Assembly: GCF_036588685.1 (NCBI RefSeq)
Contig: NC_086378.1
Span: forward strand, 32,031,578-32,095,577
Direction of reading: 5' to 3'
Source of the DNA: Mytilus trossulus
Taxonomy: Eukaryota > Mollusca > Bivalvia > Mytilida > Mytilidae
DNA length: 64,000 bases
Each line of letters starts with the position of its first letter. Position 1 is the stretch's first letter. Positions 11,279 through 24,700 of this stretch are shown piece by piece. Made by a program: the position numbers and the translations under genes. The notes under the pieces were generated by a model. That model was not told the DNA's origin, ran no database searches, and saw only the letters and a list, made by a program, of their open reading frames with translations.

Positions 11279-11879
11279 GTCGAATAAAAAAGTTGTAATA
11301 TATGTAAAATAAAAAATGTAAAACAATATTATGCAATTAACTTATTTTTATTTTTATACAGCAAAAAAAAATGGAAATACTGCCAACTTTACAAGCAAAG
11401 TAGGAAAATATTTATGAAACATTTATTGTTGACTCTTTTTTTTTTTCTTCATAAAAGTACATGTGGTATGTAAATGACACCAAAATGACCTGAAGAATTT
11501 ATCAACTTTAGGTGAACGAATGACCGCTTTGACATAAGTACATCCGAGTCTCCTAGCAAGCTATAACAGACCCCAATATTACAAAAGTAGAACAATTCAA
11601 ACGAGAAAAATAACAAACTGATGTATTTTTAAAACAAAACCGAAGAGCAAATATGATGTATAGCAGCCAACGACGCCCACTGATTGCAAGCTCCTGACTT
11701 GGAGAAAACACATGTAGAATGTGACAGGGCCAATGGCCAATTACCCCCAAAATCAATCTTAAACTTCTATTTTATTTTTGGGTGATGAAATAATGTGGTA
11801 AAATTTCATAGGGATCCATACACTAAATACAAAATAGTGTACTGAAACAAGAACAAGAGTGCACACGACATGATAAAAA

Positions 11880-12407
11880 AAATGAGGTCAAGGTCAGATA
11901 AACCAAAAATAGAAATACATTAACACCATACAATCATTCCTTACACCAAATATAAAGGAAATATGGTCGACCTATTACACATCTAAGAAACAAACTTAAC
12001 CAAGAAAACATATCAATGATCAATGTACCATGAAAATGAATACAAGGTTAGATTAACACTGCCAGCCAGACATGTACACCGTACAATCCTTACATGATTT
12101 TAATATGGTTGACATATTGCATAAAGTATCTCAGAAGCATACTAAACCAGGAAAACTTAAGATTGACCGGTAAACAATAAAAAATAGGTCATGGTCAGAT
12201 GATAATTGCCAGACGTACATACTAGTATACACCTTATATTCATCCCATACATCACATATATTAGATCATGGCTTATAGTATCAGATTTATGGACTTGACC
12301 ACGAAAACTTCGCCATGATATGAGGTCAAGGTCAAGTGAAAACTGTCTGACGGACATAATGACCTGGTAAGGTACGCACATATCGTTATCTTATTTCATA
12401 CCATAAG
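11880..12407 (+). repeat. Degenerate ~145-bp tandem repeat (left part)
   Basis: Units recur with the words 'aggtcaaggtcag', 'ccagacagacat'-like, 'acaccnnacaatc' and 'aaactta'. Starts are near 11888, 12040, 12186 and 12320. A further unit continues at about 13985-14110 beyond the element at 12408-13940, which therefore interrupts this array. Confidence 0.55.
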
Positions 12408-13940
12408 AGAACCAGATGCTCCACAGGGCGCAGCTTTATACGACCACAGAGTTCGAACCCTGAACATTAGGGCAAGTATGGACACAACATTCAAGCTTGG
12501 TACAGCTCTGAATTGGGATTGTGATTAAATAGTTGACACAACACAGGTTTCTGACACATAATAAATGTGGGCTAAGAACTTAAACTTAAAAACTAAAATT
12601 TTTTAAATTGGACATTATCTATTATGGTCCAATATCCAAAATCTAAATACATGGTTAGATTCAGCATATCAAAGAACCCCAATAATTCAATATTTAATGA
12701 AATCAAATAAAGTTCAATTTTGGAACCTTTAGATCTCAATGTGGACCAATTTGATAACCGGGCCCAAACTTAAAAAATCTAAATACATGGTTAGATTAAG
12801 CATATATATCAAAGAAACCCATATATACATTTTTTGTTGAAATCAAACAAAGATTAATTTTGGACCCCAATTTGGACCAGTTTGAAAACTGGGTCTGTAA
12901 TAAAAAATCTAAATACATATTTAGATTCAGCATTTCAAAGAACCCCAAGGATTCATTTTTTTTTTAAATCAAACAAAGTTTAATTTTGGACCCTGATTTG
13001 GACCAACTTGAAAACTGGGCCAACAATCAAAAATCTTAGTACATTTTTAGATTCAGCATATCAAAGAACCCCAAGGGTTCAATTTTTGTTAAAATCAAAC
13101 TAAGTTTAATTTGGACCCTTTGAACTTTAATGTAGACCAAATTGAAAATGGGACCAAAAATTAAGAATCTTAATACACAGTAATATTAGGCATATCAATG
13201 AACCCCAATTATTCAATTTTTGATGAAATCAAACAAAGTTTAATATTGGACCCTTTGGACCCCTCACTCCTACACGGTTGGGACCAAAATTACCAAAATC
13301 AATCCCAATCTTACTTTTATGGTCATAAACCGTGTGTTCAAATTTCATAGATTTCTATTTACTTATACTAAAGTTATGGTGCGAAAAACCAAGAAAAATG
13401 CTTATTTGGACTTCTTTTTGGCCCCTTATTCCTAATCTGTTGGGACCTCAACTCCCAAAATCAATTCCAACCTTCCTTATGTGTTCATAAACCATGGTTT
13501 CTATTTACTTATACGAAAGTTATTGTGCGAAAACCCAGAATAATGCTTATTTAGGCCAATTGTTGGCCCCTTTTTCCTAAACTGTTGGGAACAAAACTCC
13601 TAAAATCAATCCCAACCTTCCTCTTGTGGTCACAAAGCTTGAGTCAAAATTTCATAGATTTCTATTTACTTAAACTAAAGTTATAGTGAGAAAACAAAGT
13701 AAATGCTTATTTGGGCCCTTTTTGGCCCCTAATTCCTAAACTGTTGGGACCAATACTCCCAAAATCAATATCTACACTTTTATGCTCATAAACCTTGTGT
13801 TAAAATTTCATAGATTTCTATTTACTTATACTAAAGTTAGAGTGGGAAAACCAAATGTCTTGGGATGACGACGACGACTACGGATGACGCTGACGCCAGC
13901 ATAATACCAATATGCAACCAAGGTCGGTCGTATAAAAATA
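12408..13940 (+). mobile_element. Non-coding dispersed element with 'tatacgacc' ends
   Basis: It starts 'agaaccagatgctccacagg', with 'tttatacgacc' 25 bases in, and ends 'ggtcggtcgtataaaaa', giving short sub-terminal inverted repeats. The interior has two kinds of tandem blocks. One is ~120-150 bp, with 'ttggaccctttg...atatcaaagaacccc'. The other is ~180 bp, with 'aactgttgggacc...caaaatcaatcccaacc...catagatttctatttactta'. A second copy of the same layout lies inverted at 52730-54672 in the cryptochrome gene. No ORF; presumably mobilised in trans. Confidence 0.7.
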
Positions 13941-15075
13941 AAGAGTACTAAAAATCTTAACTTTTTTCAAGTAGTCACTGAATCATGACATGAAAATGAG
14001 GTCAAGGACACTTGACATATCACAGACGGAAACTTCATAACATAAGGCATCTATATATACAGTATGAGGAATCTTTGTCTTCCTTCTGAAATATAAAGCT
14101 TTTAAGAAGTTTGTGAAAGCCACTACCACCGCTGCATCACTATCCCTGTCAAGCTTTCTGCAATAGAAGTTGAAGGCTAAATGCAAATGTTTGGTTTTGG
14201 CCCCTAATTTACGAAACAGCTAGTACAATAATCCCTAAAATTAATCCAAACTGTCCTCCGGTGATATGGAATTTTATTTCAGTTTCAAAGAGATACATGC
14301 ACCAAAACTCAAGTTGTTGTCTGGAAACTGAATTACAAATATGAGGACAAAGTTGACACTACAAATATTATGGGGTCGTGCAATAATAACCTAATGACAA
14401 ACAAGAATCTACAAACCACAACACAAAAAGCTAAAGACAAAAGCAATACAAACCCCTCAAAAACCTACGGTGCACCAGAAGTGTCAACCCATCCTGCTGG
14501 TCATATGGCACTTGTCATGATGGTATTGTACAATGTAAGTACACATTTGATGATGTCATATTGAAGGAAAAGAAGACTAAATTGTGGTTACGACAATTGA
14601 AACATATCCACCATCATCTGTGAAACAGATATCCAATTATGGTGAACCAATTCATTGGCATCAATAAAATTCAACATGCCCACTTGGAACCCTTGGTTTA
14701 ATAGCTTCTTTGTTGGCAGCAACCATTTATCAAGGTAATCATAATGTAAGTTCTTAAATACAGTATCAACTTGGAGATATAAACTCCACATGCAGGCACC
14801 GCTGTAATGTTGCTTCATAGAAATGAAAAGTTCACAATTGGGAAGCTTAAATCATCTTTTTATAATAAACAAGAATGTGTCCCCAGTACACAGATGCCCC
14901 ACTTGCACTATCATTTTCTATGTTCAGTGGACGGTGAAATTGGGGTCAGAACTCTAATTTGACATTAAAATTAGAAAGATCATATCATAAGGAACATATA
15001 TACTAAGTTTCAGGTTGATTGGACTTCAACTTTATCAAAAACTACCTCGACCAAAAACTTTAGTCTGAAACTGGA
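13941..15075. other. Intergenic repeats: array remainder and 'atgcccc' repeat
   Basis: From 13985 to ~14250 is the continuation of the ~145-bp tandem array. From 14340 to 14820 nothing is recognised. From 14868 to 15075 is a copy of a dispersed repeat ('gtgtccccagtacacagatgcccc', 'gttcagtggacggtgaaatt', 'gattggacttcaac'). A longer copy, keeping its 'ggtggggcat' far end, is at 44904-45216. Confidence 0.5.
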
Positions 15076-15379
15076 TAGATGCTTTCAATATTTACCAGAC
15101 TTCAAAAGAGGACATCTGCAATATATCATAACAATGTCTCTATGATAAACATGTGAGCAAGATTGTACTAAGTGGAGTAGAAGTTTGAGAGACAGCAACC
15201 CAACAGTGCATTTATATAACAAGGGAAAGTATCATCTAATCATCTGGTAAATTTTACCTACACACACATGTAAAGATAAATCTATTTTTAGGAACTAATG
15301 TTTTGCATGCTTTTAGACATCAGATATATGGCTAGCTCATTGAATGTTTCTTATAAATAAATAAAAACAAAACTTTGAT

Positions 15380-18300
15380 ATTTTAAAAATGTTTTATTTC
15401 CCACATGGTTCGGAAAGTTCTAAATAATATCTAAATCTAGGAATTCTTAAGGAATCACAGAAATGATGGTAAATGAATGATAGACAAAAACCACTCAACC
15501 ATATTAAACTAAAGCACCATTTTTTTTCTCTTATATGAGTTTACATGCAGTTGAATCTTGTTATAAAGAGCTCCAAAGATAAGTCATCTTAGCTTTGTTT
15601 CAAAATTAATTTAATGAATCGATTCTCTCAATTTTAGAATATATTTCTGCAAAAATATATGGTGGAAATTTGAAGGTTAACTTATCAAATGGAGGATATT
15701 ATTGTAATGACTAAATCAGAAATGTTACATTTCATGCTTTCAGATACATTTATCAAACCATCGTAATTTTCTCTGAATTTGCAAAATGCAAAAATTCCTA
15801 AATTAGTATACATGTAGCTATAACAAAACTTCCACTATTTTATGGTATACAGACGGGTTTAGATTAGATAAAACCTTAATGGTGATATATCACAATAAAT
15901 ATTCTGAACTATGAGGTAATTTCACACTAGAAAGTATGATATCATAAAGTGTGTACTGTGTATCTTTAAAAGGGCATTTTATCCTTTTTTGGTTCTCAAA
16001 TATAGGAATGATATCTTGATAAAAATTTTAAAATGAAAATTAAGACTTAAGTTTCTTCTTTATTTAGTACTAGAAAAAGTTTCTGACAAGATTCAACTGT
16101 ATTTACATATATATTAATCTATAAATGTTTATTTACATCTTATATACATTTATCTACATATCACTTTCAAATGCTCAGATTAATTCTTTTCAATAAATTA
16201 GTTTTATCTCTAAAATATACATACAAAAAAATATCATTATTCTTAGTTCTGTGTCGAATAAGAATAACTGTAGTTTTCAAAAATCATGAATAAAATTATA
16301 CATAATTTAAACTTTTTTCTTCAAACTATGTATTTATAATTACCTTTTCTGAAAGCTTTTGATAACCATGAAGTTTTCAAAAACATAAACTTTATTTGCA
16401 TTGTATTTTTGTTTAAATTAATTAATTTTATAACATAATTACAGTAACTTAATGAAAAAGTACAAAGTATCTAAAATATGCAAATATGCACTATATTTAA
16501 ATTATGTAATTTGCATAGCACTGTGCCAAATTTAAGCTTATTATCAAATTTTCGCATACTGAGCATACAAATATTGGATTTCATTACTATCCATTTTTTT
16601 TTTGGCAGTTATATTCTTTTATACATATGTACATAACAAATATATCAACAAGCAACAGATATAACAAAAAAATAACAAAATACATAACATTAAAGCATGA
16701 AGAAATGATGAATATTCATATAGACATCCCCTACATTTATGAATATTACTTACAAACATTTTGTATCATAAGATGTTTGGGGAAAATAGTTGCAGATATA
16801 TGAATGCTATACTCATTGACTTATGCAGATGTCTTGATATCACTGTTTTTGGCTAATATTTGAACATTTTCTTAATTTTATTTTTCAGTGTAAATTAAGT
16901 TACCAAATTTATGTGTTTTGTCTAAATTAACTAATATATTCTAACTTTCAAAGACTGGCAATTAATATAGAAGGGCCATTACTAAACATTCTTTCAAAAC
17001 AAATATTTGCAAATGAGGTCAAATAATTATCACGATCACTCTTACATGAAATTTAGGATGATATACAATCAACATTTACATGTTTGATACATGTATACGT
17101 TAAAGTAACTTTTTATTTTTCATTGTGAATCTATTGATATTCTATCTAAAATTATAACTAAATGATAAAAATGATGATTGAACTTAAATGTAACTTCTAA
17201 TTTTCATAATGACAATTGAATGCAATATGTAAGTAACAAAATAATATCATGAAGTCATATTTTAGTTTGATAAAAATTTAATAAATATGGAAAATTTCAG
17301 AAATTAAATAATATTTTTACAATTTTTTGTTATTTACCATTGTCAATATAAAGAAGAAAAATTTCAGAATAAAAAAAAATAAATCTAAAACTTTTATTTC
17401 CCATAGAATATAAAAATACTGTTTCCTAAAAATGAAGTAAAAAAAGTTTCAACAGCCAAATCACATATATATATCTTTATTCTCATAAACCAAAGTACAA
17501 TGGTACAGAGACATATACAGCCAAATCACAGAATTAGTATCTAAAAAATAATTAATCTCAAATTAGGTTATTAACAGAAAAAAAATCATAACAAAAAAAT
17601 ATTAACGAAATAATTGTAATAAAATATATATGAAAAAAACATGGGTAAATTAGCATGATCAATATGCAGATTATCACAATTAATTTTATAAAAATTTGTA
17701 ACACAATGCCCTTTTCGTATAACGGTGTTCTATAAAACCATAAATAGGACCCAAGGAAGTCGCTTACAAATCTCCCCCATGTTAGGGTGTCAATTACTCA
17801 AGTGTATATTGAAGTTAAAATGTAAGTTCAATTATTAAATTGACTCTATATATGGTTATATACTAACGTGCCTTCACTGAGTTCTATTTATGATTTAATC
17901 AAACAACCCAAAGTAGAAAAACCTTTACATCAATACAGGTCCAATTTCATGCAGGAAAAGCGATAAATTCTAAAAGTAAATTTCACAATTTTAAATTTTG
18001 AAAATATCTTTCGAATTCTAATAATTTTTTTGAAGATATAGAACTGATTACAAATCAAAGAAGAGCTGCTTTCAACACACATAAGTAATTGTTTGTTACT
18101 TTTTTATGAATGATAAAAAAATGTGTGTATAACTAAATATTATTATCAAAATACAACCCATAAACACAGCAAGTAATACTTATATTTTATACAGCTTGGC
18201 TGATCATAAATGAGGTGAAAAAAATATCATTGTTTCAAAAAATGGATTTCAAAGAAGAAATACTCTGATTATAATACATGCTCCAGTCCCTTGGATTTCA

Positions 18301-18745
18301 TAGGTTTTTTTATAAGACAGATAAAAGTTCTTTTAAGTGTACATTGTACAGCTGATCATATTTATAACACATTATAATTAAACTGCAATAGAAAATGTGC
18401 AATGAGCTAATCATTCTAATCTAATTTCAAAAATATTCTTTTACAATCATGAAAATCTAATTATTATATAAAAAAAAAATCTTCAAAATGAAGAATAGTC
18501 TTTATTTGTTACCACTTTCTTTCGAAGTCGTACTACAAATTATTGTTTCTGAATATTACTAAAATATACATTATATAAGCCCATCTGTATATTTCTGCTG
18601 TTTTTCTTGAAAATCTCTGCTACACATGACCAGTTCAACTGTTCAGAATCAGAAAATGTAGTTTGTTTATACACAAGATTCCCACACAAAATATCCATTT
18701 TTCCGGAATTGTCTGTGTTTGTTCTCGATAATTGTGTTGTACCGT
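15380..18745 (-). other. AT-rich region downstream of HERPUD1, possible 3' UTR
   Basis: It follows the HERPUD1 stop codon on the minus strand and is long, AT-rich and poor in recognised repeats. Minus-strand AATAAA signals lie at 18501-18506 (about 240 bases after the stop), near 17475 and at 15393-15398. A short 3' UTR ending near 18480 is the conservative reading. A 3.3-kb UTR ending near 15380 is possible. No ORF with family features was seen. Confidence 0.4.
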
Positions 18746-21700
18746 TCAGTTGGCATTCACAGCTGGTGGCGGTGATGGGATCAAGGATGTAAAGAAGGTT
18801 GAGAAGAAAGACCATGCAATAGATATCACACTAGGTTTGGGTGGTTCTTGTGGGGTACTTTCCTCTGTAGGTTCTGGATGTTCAGTATTATCATTCTGGA
18901 AAATATATTCATTTGGTCATTATACAATGAATAAATGGGGTATGTTTTCATGCGACACAGATGATGCCCCAATTTGCATATCATATAAAATTATAAAGGG
19001 ACATAACTAAGAACGCTAAAATTCAAGCTATCCAAATTTGTACTTGATCTGTATTTTGTTGTATTAAGCAATTTGTATAAGTTTCATAGCATTTGGTTGA
19101 GGCACACTAAAGTTGGAGAACAAAAACGAAATATTCAGCAATCTTTCCATTTGTAAAGGCGCATTACTTTAGAACGGTTAAAATGTCGCCACCAAAATTC
19201 AAAATTGATCTGTATTTTGCAGACCTGCCAACTTTTGAAAATCTCCATGGGGGATTTAGCGCGCGACAAGATTTTTAAGGGTTACAATTTTAGCGACTTT
19301 TCTGTGAGCATTGTTTTTTACTCCTAAAATAGTCTAAGTTCTCTTCTTTTTTCTTTTGGTATACTAATGATGAGCTTATATGCCTTGATTTCTTTTATTT
19401 GCATGATTCTTGTACTATTAAATTATAAAATTGACAAAATAACTGAGGAATAGAGAAAATGGCATTAAAAATAAAGGATTCAAAGTAGAGACCCCCCCTT
19501 TTCCCCCTCCAAAGACCTTCTCATCCATGAACCTTGACTCAAAACACCTAAAACTACATGTCCTAAAGTAAGAAGGATGAAGACAGATTTTGATTTAGTC
19601 TTACTCTTGCAGGTCTTGTCAATATATCAATGAGAAAATGGATAAAATTTGAGTTATCTTTCTTTGTATCTAGAGGTGCTCTTACCGGCGGAGGCTTATA
19701 CAGTAACACAGTAGAAGTGTATACAAAATGACGTCGATTTTAAATCAACAGACACACGATGTATTTCGAAAATTAAACAAATTTCGAGATAAACGATGTT
19801 TTCTTGAGAGTTCTTTACAGTTCTCATCTTTCAATTAATTATGATTTTGCTGTGGAACTACGGCAAATGTTGCAAATTGTGCTTGTATGATAAATTGATT
19901 AAAATTGAAAGGCTGTTTGACCAAATTTGTGTATACAAATTAATTTTGAGGACTGTTACGACCCATTAGGTAATCTGATTACATACAACCACTAATTATG
20001 ACACCTGTTGTGATTATTGATTAGCGTAGGGTCATTAACTTGTCATAATATGTCCCCAGGTAAAATGATTGATTTTTAAAAATTGATCAGAAAAACTTCA
20101 AAATCGGTAAACAATATTTATTTCGGGTATATTTGTTGAAAATCGGGATTTTGACTAATTTTACGATCCCGATATCGGGATTCGGGTTCAGGGGTAAAAA
20201 TCGGGATGATACCGCGAAAATCGGGATAGTTGGCAGTTCTGATTTTGTAGAAATAAGCATTGCTTATCAGTTTTATAACATAAGGTCAAGGCATTCTTAA
20301 ATTAGAGAATGCAAACCAACTTTGGGAAATAGGTAAGGAAAGGGTGAAACTTAATGCCCCCTCTGCTAATGCCATGGCATAATAAACTTAAAATTTAAAC
20401 ATTAATGTGAAATACAACATAACAAAGTTATAAATTTTATGTATCAAATTTTAAATTCATATTGAAGGAAAGATCAATGGAACCTCAAAATGAATTTTAG
20501 TTTCAATTAAATATTTTGACCATTAATTTAACATGAATGATGTGTATTTGTCAAACTACAATTCTTATGAAAAAGTATGAAAACTTATTTATAATCAGGA
20601 TAATAGAATTAGACAAAAAAAAACATATTTGAATAAATGCTGTAATAAGACCAGATTACTAATGTGTAAAACTTTATTCACCATTTCATAACAATTCAAA
20701 TTAATTGTCAGAGGCAGTTGACCAAACAAGTTGCAATTTGAGTTATTTCTATCTAATGGTACCCATGCTATTAATATACGATAAAAAGGGGGTTTTAAAA
20801 TATTGTGCAAATCTTGTAGTGAATAATACCTGTTGTACATCAGGTTGTACATTCTCAGGTTGCTGTTGTGCTGGTTCTTGTGGTTGACGTACTGGCTGCC
20901 TTCTCCTTACTCTGAAAAATCCTGTCTGATACCTGATAAAATAGAAAATGCATTTGAATGAAAATTACTCTTTCAAAATTATTGTTTTTTTAATAACAAG
21001 ATAGATGCCTTTTAACCTTTTTCCATAATACTCATATTTCTTTTGTACTCTTTTTCCAACCATAATACTCGGATTTCTTTTGTACTTAGTTTTACTGTGC
21101 GTTTCTTTATTCTACATTGGCTAGAGGTATAGGGGAGGGTTAACGTTGAGATCTCACAAAACATGTAACTCCCCTTCCACATTTTTGTGACTGTCCCAAG
21201 TCAGGAGCCTCTAGCCTTTGTTAAAGATGTATGGTTTTTAATGGGTTTTGGAGTTTAGTACATGTATGCTGTGTATACTTCCACTTTCACATTTTATTTC
21301 TAGGGCCAGCTAAGGCCCACCTACAGATGAAGGATTTTCTGGCTGCATTAAAGACCCTTTAGTGGCCTTCGACTGTTATCTGCTCTTTGGTGTTGTTGTC
21401 TCTTTGGCATTTCCCCATTTCCATTATTAATTTTATTTAAACATTCTAACAAGTGTAAGTCTAAAATTATAATTTAACAAATTTCTTTAAGATTTCATAA
21501 AAATTATCACTGTTTTATTTAGTCACAATTTTATCAAACTTGCACCATTACTTGATTTTAATATTTTGCAATAAAATATTTTGCATTTTTCCAAAATGAA
21601 ATGTACAAATATAAGAATATCACATGTATCATATATTTTCAAAATATTTGAATGAAATAAAACCTCAATAGTTTATTACTTACAAATATACAATGAAGAA

Positions 21701-24700
21701 AAACAATGCAACTACAGCAAATCTGGTGAAGTTAGAGTAGAAATACACGATACTGATGAGAACCATAAATCGACTGAATGTGTAAATATAATCCAACCAA
21801 TCGTGTTGTCCGAACTCATCATCATTATCTACATTTTCCACTACACGTCCACGAGCATCAAGGATAACATTTTGGTTGTCATCTTGTTGATTTTGACCAT
21901 TGTTTGGTTGAACTTGTTCATGGGGGTTTTGTGGTGTGATATCTTGGGCAGCTATCTGAATGTTGGCCATATCGGGAAATGCCCCAGTCTGATAGCTAAA
22001 ATCATGAAAAGGAAAAAAGAAAAATGTATTTTTTCCAAAAATAAAATTATTGTATGAGTATGGTATTGCATTCAATAAGATGGTACTTTTCACTACAGGG
22101 AGATAACTCTGTAATAACCAACTCAATGATTTAATCTTTTATACTTTTGTCAAAGGGTCAAAGCAATATTTTTTAATTTGAAACCAAAAGTGGTACCACC
22201 ATAATAAACTGATTTCTGTGAATGGATTTTATTTACCATTTGTTTTTTTACAGCTTGCATTTAAGTATGGGTCTTGGTTTACAGTTACGGTTGAATTATA
22301 TGACTTGATCTGCAAATGTGTAATATTTTCTTTGAAGTCATTTTTTTGGAGTTGTCAGATCATTGATTATTTCAATCAAGTCCATATTTTTTATGGATAA
22401 TTGTACCAATGGAAATCTAATCCTCTATTTTTTACATAAAATGTCTGAACAAAGTTGAACAAAATATGACAGTTGATATCTATTAGTTTGATGTGTTTGC
22501 AGAGTCATTTGATTTGGGACTTTCTGATTTGAGTTTTCCTCTAGAGTTTGGTGTTTAAGTTATTTTAAATTTTACTTCTTTTTTTTAAATATACATGCAA
22601 ATTGGATATACACAACAGCCTGAGTGCATTTTTCTTTTTCTGTCTGTGGACAGCCCACCCATGCCCACTCTAGCAATAATCTCTTTTTTTTTGTAAAAAT
22701 ATTGATTACAAATGCTTATCTGCTTTTTTCAATTGATTGTACTTGTAAGTCTTTTGATTAAACAAAGAAATCGCATGCCCACTCCTATGGGTGGACAGAG
22801 GGGACAAGCTAGCAATTTTGCCCACCGGGTGCCCAATCCCACCGTGGACAGTTGGACAAAGCAAAAAAATTCACCCGAGCTGTAGTTTTTATGTACATTC
22901 CTAGATCAAAATCTGCTTGAACTTTTATTTTAAAATTTTACAACAAACCACCATCATTTGTTCTTTTGGTTATCAACCCAAATTTCACCAATCGTATAAC
23001 TTGAAAACATTTGCTTTTATAAGAAAATACCCCCCCCCCTAATTGCTTGTGTACTTACTATTGCATGTACTGTGCTGCCATCTGGTTATAGTACGTCTGC
23101 ATCATCATCATGTACTGTTCCTGTGTCATACCAGCCTGTGACATCATCTGGGGCTGAGGCTGGGGTTGACTTGTGCTGGGTACAGCTCTATAAATAGATT
23201 CAGGTTTGATTATCAGTCAATTATTTTATAATATTCAGTGACAATAAAACATCTGTCGGATGTATAATTATAGTTCAGAAGTTTGGAAAATAGCATAAAG
23301 CTAATTCTTGTTGTAGATTTAAGATTGCTTTGGTTTTTTTTCGAGAAGATTTAAATCAGTTCCGCCAGATAACTGAACTGCTGGTTGACTCTAAACTTTT
23401 TAAAGTACTTTGAGCTTTTACCAATTCATATTTTTCCTTCAGATCTTCTCCATTCTCTCTTCAATATATTCACAACATGAGTTATCTAAAATTTCTTAAA
23501 ATAAATGCTTGTTTGTTAAATTGCTGTCTTATTGACATCTATACTTCACATCTACCATATCTACCTGTATTCCTAAAAAAATATTCATTTAAAGTAGTGA
23601 TTTCTTAACAGATGTCGAGTTTCAATGGTGGCTATGAATGTACATACAAAAGCTTTTATTTTACTCCCTTGTGATTTGCAATTCTGTTAAAACGAGAAAG
23701 GTCAATCCTAATTACTGCTCGTTAAAAAGTGAAACAACATAACAATAAGTACTTACCCATAATAGTTGTTTTGTTGAACGCTTGGTGTATTATTTCTGTA
23801 CCGTAATCCATCTGTATTTGGCATGGTGTTTACTGTTGGTGATGCTGTCGACACAGACTGGGGGGTAATCTGAAAAAAAAGATAAACATTGGAATGGTTG
23901 ATTTTGTTATATTGCTCCATAGTCCATATACATTTCATGACCGTCTTGGTCCTTATATTGTGGTTTTGGTATTACAACTTGATACATGTTACTATGTTAA
24001 TTTTTTATTATTGAATACTCACCCATTTGCATTTATATATTTTTACAGAACTAGTACAAATTTTGGTTAGGAGCAAACTGAAGCCTGCATCCAGGTGCAG
24101 GATTTTCTCGCTGTGTTAAAGACTTGTTGGTCGCTTTCAGCTGTGGTCATGTTCATTTTCTATTTCATGTACATGTATACACAAGTACCATAACATAACA
24201 CATATTGTAAAGGTGACATGAGAGTATTGCATGTAACCAAAGTAGCAAATAAATATGCATACATGGGAGAAGGTTTGGTACCATTAAAACGTTTAATCCC
24301 GCTGCACATGTTTGCACCTGTCCTTGTTTATGTAATTCATACATGTTTCTCATTTTTTTATATAGATTAGACCGTTGGTTTTCCCATTTGAATGGTTTTA
24401 CTCTAGTAATTCCAGGGCCCTTTATAGTTTGTTGTTCAGTGTGAGCCAAGGCACCGTGTTAAAGGCCATACATTGACCTATAATGGTTTACTTTTATAAA
24501 TTGTTATTTGGATGGAGAGTTGGCTCATTGGCACTCGAACCACATCTTCCTATATATCTATGTATTTTAATTAATTAATGATATTATATAAATAAATTCA
24601 TTATAATTTGGATTTCATTTTACAGGTTTCATTTAATATTACATGTACATGTATATAAATGAACTAGATAGATGAAATAGTAACTTATTTGTTTAGGGGT

